Below are positions 49,783-53,618 of a stretch of 53,618 nucleotides of DNA, piece after piece. How positions within the stretch are numbered: position 1 is the stretch's first letter; each line of letters opens with the position of its first letter. Below the pieces are notes generated by a model. The model saw only the letters and a program-made list of their open reading frames with translations, was not told the origin of the DNA and searched no databases. The stretch comes from RGIG5299 sp045542315 (GTDB taxonomy: Bacteria > Bacillota > Clostridia > Oscillospirales > RGIG5299): assembly GCA_045542315.1 (NCBI GenBank), contig JAZQKU010000085.1, forward strand, positions 1 through 53,618, written 5' to 3'. The position numbers were made by a program, and so were the translations under genes.

Positions 49783-50151
49783 ATGGCACGTATAGCAGGT
49801 ATCGATCTCCCCAAGGAGAAAAGAGTTGAAATCGGTCTTACCTACATTTACGGTATAGGCATCAACAAATCAAAAGAGCTGCTTGCAGCAACGGGAATCA
49901 ACCCCGACACAAGAGTTAAAGATCTTACCGACGATGAGAATGCGTTGATAAGAGATTACATCGACAAGAACTTCGTAGTTGAAGGCGACCTCAGAAGAGA
50001 CGTTTCTCTTGACATTAAGAGACTTGTTGAGATCCAGTGCTACAGAGGCACAAGACACAGAAAGGGCTTGCCTGTCAGAGGACAGAGAAGCAAGACCAAC
50101 GCAAGAACCAGAAAAGGTCCCAAGAAGACCATAGCTAACAAGAAGAAGTAA
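49783..50151 (+). CDS. rpsM: Ribosomal protein S13
   Basis: 122 residues; head protein of the 30S that contacts P-site tRNA with its basic tail. ARIAGIDLPKEKRVEIGLTYIYGIG and the C-terminal RGQRSKTNARTRKGPKKT are typical. Start of the alpha-operon part (rpsM-rpsK-rpsD-rpoA-rplQ). Confidence 0.98.
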   Translation: MARIAGIDLPKEKRVEIGLTYIYGIGINKSKELLAATGINPDTRVKDLTDDENALIRDYIDKNFVVEGDLRRDVSLDIKRLVEIQCYRGTRHRKGLPVRGQRSKTNARTRKGPKKTIANKKK

Positions 50152-50167
50152 TAGGAGGTTAGGATAA

Positions 50168-50566
50168 ATGGCTCAGAACGCAAAAAAGGCGGTTACCAGG
50201 AAGAGAAGAGAGCGCAAGAATATTGAAAGAGGCGCAGCTCATATCCAGTCCACCTTCAACAACACGATCGTAACGATCACCGACGTAGACGGCAATGCAC
50301 TTTCTTGGGCATCCGCCGGCGGACTCGGCTTCAGAGGCTCAAGAAAATCCACTCCCTTCGCAGCACAGCTTGCAGCTGAAACCGCAGCAAAGGCAGCTAT
50401 GGAGCACGGTCTTAAGAGCGTAGAGGTTTACGTTCGCGGCCCCGGTCAGGGAAGAGAAGCTGCTATCAGAGCGCTTCAGACAGCGGGACTCGAGATCAAC
50501 ATGATCAAAGACGTTACCCCCATTCCCCACAACGGTTGCAGACCGCCCAAAAGAAGAAGAGTATAA
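50168..50566 (+). CDS. rpsK: Ribosomal protein S11
   Basis: 132 residues; platform protein next to the mRNA exit. GAAHIQSTFNNTIVTITDVDG and GPGQGREAAIRALQTAGLEI are diagnostic; the end VTPIPHNGCRPPKRRRV is standard. AGGAGG is upstream. Confidence 0.98.
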   Translation: MAQNAKKAVTRKRRERKNIERGAAHIQSTFNNTIVTITDVDGNALSWASAGGLGFRGSRKSTPFAAQLAAETAAKAAMEHGLKSVEVYVRGPGQGREAAIRALQTAGLEINMIKDVTPIPHNGCRPPKRRRV

Positions 50567-50582
50567 CGGAGGTGCATGACTA

Positions 50583-51209
50583 ATGGCAAGATATACCGAT
50601 TCCGTCTGCCGTCTTTGCAGACGTGAAAACCAGAAATTGTTTTTAAAAGGCGAAAGATGCTATTCCGAGAAGTGCGCCATGAATAAGAGAGCATACGCTC
50701 CCGGCCAGCACGGTCAGGGCAGAAAGAAGATCTCTGAATACGGCACTCAGCTCAGAGAGAAGCAGAAGGCAAGAAGATTTTACGGCGTACTTGAGAGCCA
50801 GTTCGCAAAATACTACGAAATGGCTGTTAAGAAGTCCGGCATTACCGGTGAGAATTTGCTCCAAATCCTTGAGAGCAGACTCGACAACGTCGTTTACAGA
50901 GCAGGTTTTGCAATGTCGAGACCCGAAGCTCGTCAGCTCGTACGTCACGGTCATTTCACCGTAAACGGCAGCAAGGTAAATATTCCCTCTTATCTTGTTA
51001 AGGCAGGCGACGTAATCGCCATCAAGGAGAAGAGCCTTTCAAGCGAGAAGATCAAAGCAATCCTCGAGAAGAACGCAGGACGTCCCGTTCCGAAGTGGCT
51101 CGACGTTGACTTTGAGAACAAGGTCGCAAAGGTTATCACCCTCGCCGCAAGAGAAGATATCGATCTCCCCGTAGCAGAGCACATGATCGTCGAGCTTTAC
51201 TCCAAGTAA
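50583..51209 (+). CDS. rpsD: Ribosomal protein S4
   Basis: 208 residues; primary 16S binder. The N-terminus has CRLCRRENQKLFLKGERCYSEKC, four cysteines of the zinc-binding S4 variant, and the S4 RNA-binding domain follows: RLDNVVYRAGFAMSRPEARQLVRHGHF. In Firmicutes S4 often represses its own gene; nothing specific for that is seen in the 16-base gap before it. Confidence 0.97.
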   Translation: MARYTDSVCRLCRRENQKLFLKGERCYSEKCAMNKRAYAPGQHGQGRKKISEYGTQLREKQKARRFYGVLESQFAKYYEMAVKKSGITGENLLQILESRLDNVVYRAGFAMSRPEARQLVRHGHFTVNGSKVNIPSYLVKAGDVIAIKEKSLSSEKIKAILEKNAGRPVPKWLDVDFENKVAKVITLAAREDIDLPVAEHMIVELYSK

Positions 51210-51262
51210 TTCTCGTACCGTTGCTTTCAGGGAACCTATAAAATTAAATCAGGAGGGTAATT

Positions 51263-52213
51263 ATGATAGAGATCACGAAGCCGAATATAGCGGTGGAAGA
51301 TATGTCAGAAGACGGTCGCTATGCGAAGATCGTATTGGAACCGTTGGAGCGTGGCTATGGCATAACACTCGGAAACTCACTCAGAAGAGTATTATTGTCA
51401 ATATTACCTGGCGTTGCAGCAACCAGCGTTAAGATAGACGGAATTCAGCACGAATTTTCCACTATCGAAGGCGTTAAAGAAGACGTTACCGAAATTATCC
51501 TGAATATCAAGGGTATCCGTGCGAAGCTTTACTCCGACGGACCCAAGGTAGTTTATATCCAGGCAGAGGGCGAAGGCGTCGTTACTGCCGGCGATATCAA
51601 ATGTGATTCAGACGTTGAGATAATCAACAAAGACCTTTACATCGCTTCTCTTAACGAGGACGGTAAGCTCTTTATGGAGATCACACTTGATCACGGCAGA
51701 GGCTACGTGCCCGCAGAAAAGAATAAGCAGAACGGTCATCAGATAATCGGACTTATATCGGTTGACTCGATATATACTCCCGTATTAAAGGTAAACTACA
51801 CCGTTGAAAACACCCGTGTAGGCCAGATAACCGACTTCGATAAGCTTATCCTCGAGGTCTGGACCGACGGCACCATCGCCGCGCAGGATGCGGTAAGTAT
51901 GGCTGCAAAGGTTATGAGCGAGCATCTCGGACTCTTTGTTGATCTTTCCGCCGATGCACTTCAGGCAGGCGTATGGACCACACCCAAGGAGACTCGCAAA
52001 GAAAAGATATTTGAAATGACTATTGAAGAACTCGAGCTTTCAGTTCGTTCCTTCAACTGTCTTAAGAGAGCAGGCATCAACAATGTTGAGGATCTTGTAG
52101 CCAAGACTACCGACGACATGATGAAGGTGCGTAATCTCGGCAAGAAATCGCTCGACGAAGTCATCAACAAGCTCGATTCACTCGGCTTGAAACTTCAGGA
52201 CGACGAAGAATAA
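51263..52213 (+). CDS. rpoA: RNA polymerase alpha subunit
   Basis: 316 residues. The N-terminal domain (1-~228) dimerises: GYGITLGNSLRRVLLSILPG is the signature. The C-terminal domain (about 250-316), with LKRAGINNVEDLVAKTTDDMMKVRNLGKKSLDEV, contacts UP elements and activators. AGGAGGG lies before the ATG. Encoded between rpsD and rplQ as in nearly all bacteria. Confidence 0.98.
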   Translation: MIEITKPNIAVEDMSEDGRYAKIVLEPLERGYGITLGNSLRRVLLSILPGVAATSVKIDGIQHEFSTIEGVKEDVTEIILNIKGIRAKLYSDGPKVVYIQAEGEGVVTAGDIKCDSDVEIINKDLYIASLNEDGKLFMEITLDHGRGYVPAEKNKQNGHQIIGLISVDSIYTPVLKVNYTVENTRVGQITDFDKLILEVWTDGTIAAQDAVSMAAKVMSEHLGLFVDLSADALQAGVWTTPKETRKEKIFEMTIEELELSVRSFNCLKRAGINNVEDLVAKTTDDMMKVRNLGKKSLDEVINKLDSLGLKLQDDEE

Positions 52214-52237
52214 TTCGAGCAAAAGGAGGATATTAAC

Positions 52238-52579
52238 ATGCCCGGCACAAGAAAATTAGGCAGACCTACTGCCTCAAGAATAGCAATGCTCCGTGCAATG
52301 GTAACGTATTTGCTTGAAAACGGCAGAATCGAGACCACTGAGACCAGAGCAAAGGAAGTCCGCAGCGTAGCAGAAAAAATGATTACGCTCGGCAAGAAAA
52401 ACACTTTAGCGGCACGCCGTCAGGCTTTAAGTTATATCACCAAGGAAAGCGTCGTTAAGAAGCTTTTTGAGGAGATAGCTCCCCAGTATGCGGAGCGCAA
52501 CGGCGGTTACACCCGCATTATCAAGACCGGTCCCCGTCGCGGCGACGCAGCTGAGATGGCGATCATTGAATTGATCTGA
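52238..52579 (+). CDS. rplQ: Ribosomal protein L17
   Basis: 113 residues. RKLGRPTASRIAMLRAMVTYLLENGRIETTETRAKEVR is the conserved N-terminal block (two parts), and the end KTGPRRGDAAEMAIIELI is typical. Last gene of the supercluster. AAGGAGG precedes the ATG. Confidence 0.97.
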   Translation: MPGTRKLGRPTASRIAMLRAMVTYLLENGRIETTETRAKEVRSVAEKMITLGKKNTLAARRQALSYITKESVVKKLFEEIAPQYAERNGGYTRIIKTGPRRGDAAEMAIIELI

Positions 52580-52598
52580 CGACTGTTGAAAGTCGATA

Positions 52599-52658
52599 GG
52601 GTATTAAAATACCCCGAGCTTCAATAACCGTTAACGGGCTTTGCGAAAGCAAAGCCCG
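52599..52658 (+). other. Two hairpins between rplQ and tRNA-Ala
   Basis: GGGTAT-TAAA-ATACCC (52599-52614) and CGGGCTTTGC-GAAA-GCAAAGCCCG (52635-52658). The second is a perfect 10-bp stem with a GNRA tetraloop 4 bases before the tRNA and lacks a T-run. They probably set the 3' end of the ribosomal mRNA by processing rather than by termination, letting the tRNA be made from the same transcript. Confidence 0.55.
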
Positions 52659-52662
52659 ATAT

Positions 52663-52738
<76 letters not shown>

Positions 52739-52745
52739 AATAACA

Positions 52746-52777
52746 GAACCACCCAAAAGGGTGGTCTTATTATTTTT
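52746..52777 (+). terminator. Terminator of tRNA-Ala and the ribosomal supercluster
   Basis: ACCACCC-AAAA-GGGTGGT followed by CTTATTATTTTTT, 10 bases after the CCA end. Same position as the terminator behind tRNA-Arg but a different stem. Confidence 0.9.
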
Positions 52778-52791
52778 TGCGAAGCAAAAAG

Positions 52792-52910
52792 AAGGGGGAT
52801 CGAACTGCGAATGGAAGCAGAAGCGCCGCGAAGCGGGGCAGATGCGACGGAGAAACAGTTCGGGGAACTGTTTCGAATTCGCCCAAAGGAGCGAAGCGAC
52901 TGCGAGAAAA
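52792..52910 (+). repeat. tRNA-linked element, copy C (behind tRNA-Ala)
   Basis: About 119 bp. The first 14 bases AAGGGGGATCGAAC (52792-52805) are the exact reverse complement of the tRNA-Ala T-arm GTTCGATCCCCCTT (52715-52728), not of the Arg one. The rest matches copies A and B: CTGCGAATGG, GCAGATGCGACGGAGAAACAG, GAATTCGCCCAA, GCGAGAAAA. The central hairpin is ACAGTTC-GGG-GAACTGT, a compensated C-G to T-A change against copies A and B. The expected tRNA 3' tail is missing: after GCGAGAAAA unrelated sequence starts. Confidence 0.85.
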
Positions 52911-52926
52911 CACATTTATATCAAGC

Positions 52927-52953
52927 AACCTCCATCGTTTCGATGGGGGTGTT
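52927..52953 (+). terminator. Weak hairpin after element C
   Basis: CCTCCATCG-TTT-CGATGGGGG with one T-G pair, then TGTTAATTT. It holds the place where a terminator follows the tRNA tails at the Arg locus; a TAACCAA/TTGGTTA inverted repeat (about 53004-53036) follows. No gene between 52739 and 53180. Confidence 0.4.
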
Positions 52954-53051
52954 AATTTGCTGTAAATGCAGCACTGCAAAAGCGTATAATATGAATTCGG
53001 ATAACCAAAATGATGAAAAGGCGCCATCTTGGTTACTAAATTATCATTGAA

Positions 53052-53080
53052 TTGACATATAAAAAAAAATGTGTTATAAT
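53052..53080 (+). promoter_or_regulatory. Perfect sigma-A promoter
   Basis: TTGACA (53052-53057), 17 bases and TATAAT (53075-53080) with TGT in front: full consensus with extended -10. It points to the decayed capD-type gene and probably serves the polysaccharide cluster beyond the window. Confidence 0.9.
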
Positions 53081-53180
53081 ATAACGGATTATAATTATTT
53101 TAAAAATATTAACGAGTAAAACGAGTTTATATGGGGAAACGTGGAAAAAGTTTAATATAAAACCATGTAAATTGGATTAA

Positions 53181-53529
53181 AGGTATCAAGTGTTTGCAAA
53201 ATATAAGCCGGATGTAGTATATCATGCTGCAGCGAATAAGCATGTTCCCTTGATGGAGGACAGTCCGTGTGAGTCTATAAAGAATAATGCTATCGGCACA
53301 TACAAAACTGCTTCCCTTTAATACAGATGAGTTTTTGCATCAGTTACAACTGCTTATGACAGCGGCGTATGACGGTCAAGAGGACTCCATCCGTGATCTT
53401 GTTGCCGAGGTTGTTCCCACATATCACCATGCAGGCGAACATGGCTCGGAAGATAAGGGTGAAGCATATACGCAACAGATGAAAATGGTAATGCAAAAAT
53501 GTGAGGAAAAGGTTGCGGCATTAAAATAA
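53181..53529 (+). pseudogene. Decayed capD-type NDP-sugar dehydratase/epimerase
   Basis: Two remnants of one gene in different frames. Frame 1 (53181-53318, TAA at 53319) reads QVFAKYKPDVVYHAAANKHV and PLMEDSPCESIKNNAIGTYK, the Rossmann-core segment of CapD/FlaA1-like UDP-sugar 4,6-dehydratases. Frame 2 (about 53310-53529) reads LPFNTDEFLHQLQLLMTAAY and then DSIRDLVAEVVPTYHHAG, which I judge to be the C-terminus of the same type of protein. Several hundred residues before and between are missing, and the join shifts the frame. A perfect promoter still stands upstream. The gene cannot make the enzyme. Confidence 0.75.
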
Positions 53530-53562
53530 CCAAAGGACAGAAAAGAATTGAGGGATATGTGT

Positions 53563-53618
53563 ATGAAAATGGAAGTATTCAAAAACAAAGTATGGCTTGC
53601 CACACCGACAATGCACGG
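53563..53618 (+). CDS. DegT/DnrJ/EryC1-family aminotransferase, 5' end only
   Basis: The first 18 codons before the window ends: MKMEVFKNKVWLATPTMHG. The pattern W-L-A/S-x-P-T-M-H-G is the start of PLP sugar aminotransferases that make amino sugars for capsule or O-glycan synthesis. The ATG at 53563 is preferred since GAGGG lies 8 bases upstream; an ATG at 53557 is too close to it. Its place behind a capD remnant fits a surface-polysaccharide cluster. Confidence 0.65.
   Translation, partial: MKMEVFKNKVWLATPTMH

Noticed and set aside
52586..52610. Promoter for tRNA-Ala (TTGAAA and TAAAAT)
   Set aside because: The spacer is only 13 bases, too short for sigma-A.

Overview
The window looks like a chromosomal segment of an anaerobic, low-to-moderate GC Clostridia, most likely an Oscillospirales-type gut bacterium. 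Reasons: strong AGGAGG ribosome-binding sites, consensus sigma-A promoters (TTGACA/TATAAT, often with extended TGn), a SpoVAE sporulation membrane protein, a short FtsY without an acidic N-terminal domain, zinc-type S14 and adenylate kinase, a TSCPD protein and QueH, and an uninterrupted S10-spc-alpha ribosomal supercluster running through secY-adk-map-KOW-infA-rpmJ-rpsM-rpsK-rpsD-rpoA-rplQ. No virulence or phage structural module is visible.

Layout: (1) 1-2.7 kb: a gene-free edge, then two minus-strand genes, a membrane-tailed protein of unknown function and a ten-helix heavy-metal exporter-like protein with a His/Cys-rich loop. (2) 2.7-11.6 kb: serine synthesis (serC-serA) with its own promoter and terminator; a membrane-anchored unknown plus a class A penicillin-binding protein; a small Cys-rich membrane protein; an amidohydrolase; an orphan spoVAE; and a divergent pair (ribbon-helix-helix regulator / SLOG nucleotide-binding protein) around palindromic operators. 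(3) 11.6-29.4 kb: one tightly packed housekeeping operon smc-ftsY-rph-rdgB-queH-nadD::yqeK-rsfS-leuS-alaS-murA-walJ-rlmH-TSCPD-pgm, ending in tRNA-Arg(CCG). (4) 29.4-33.5 kb: an accessory island bounded by exact 19-nt copies of the tRNA-Arg 3' end. It contains tandem ~180-185-bp tRNA-linked repeats, an array of small hairpins and two tandem beta-helix lipoproteins. (5) 33.5-36.4 kb: a CDF metal exporter with a manganese-type motif, RidA, an unknown membrane-anchored protein and an XRE regulator with membrane helices. (6) 36.4-52.6 kb: the ribosomal protein supercluster behind one strong promoter and a structured leader with an intrinsic attenuator. (7) 52.6-53.6 kb: tRNA-Ala(CGC), another tRNA-linked repeat, a perfect promoter, a decayed capD-type gene and the start of a DegT-family aminotransferase, probably the edge of a surface-polysaccharide cluster.

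The most unusual signal is the repeat family linked to tRNA genes. Each of the two intact tRNAs is followed by its own Rho-independent terminator and then by a ~120-130-bp element. The first 14 nt of that element are the exact reverse complement of that particular tRNA's T-arm (GTTCGAATCCCTTC for Arg, GTTCGATCCCCCTT for Ala). The element therefore changes in step with its tRNA, and an internal hairpin shows compensatory base changes. At the Arg locus, element copies end in exact 19-nt tRNA 3' ends followed by fresh terminators, giving tandem units reminiscent of the E. coli tyrT/rtT repeats. Other oddities are an L30 protein with a ~125-residue Lys/Ala/Pro histone-H1-like tail, an L24 with a ~21-residue insertion in its KOW loop, and a NadD-YqeK fusion.
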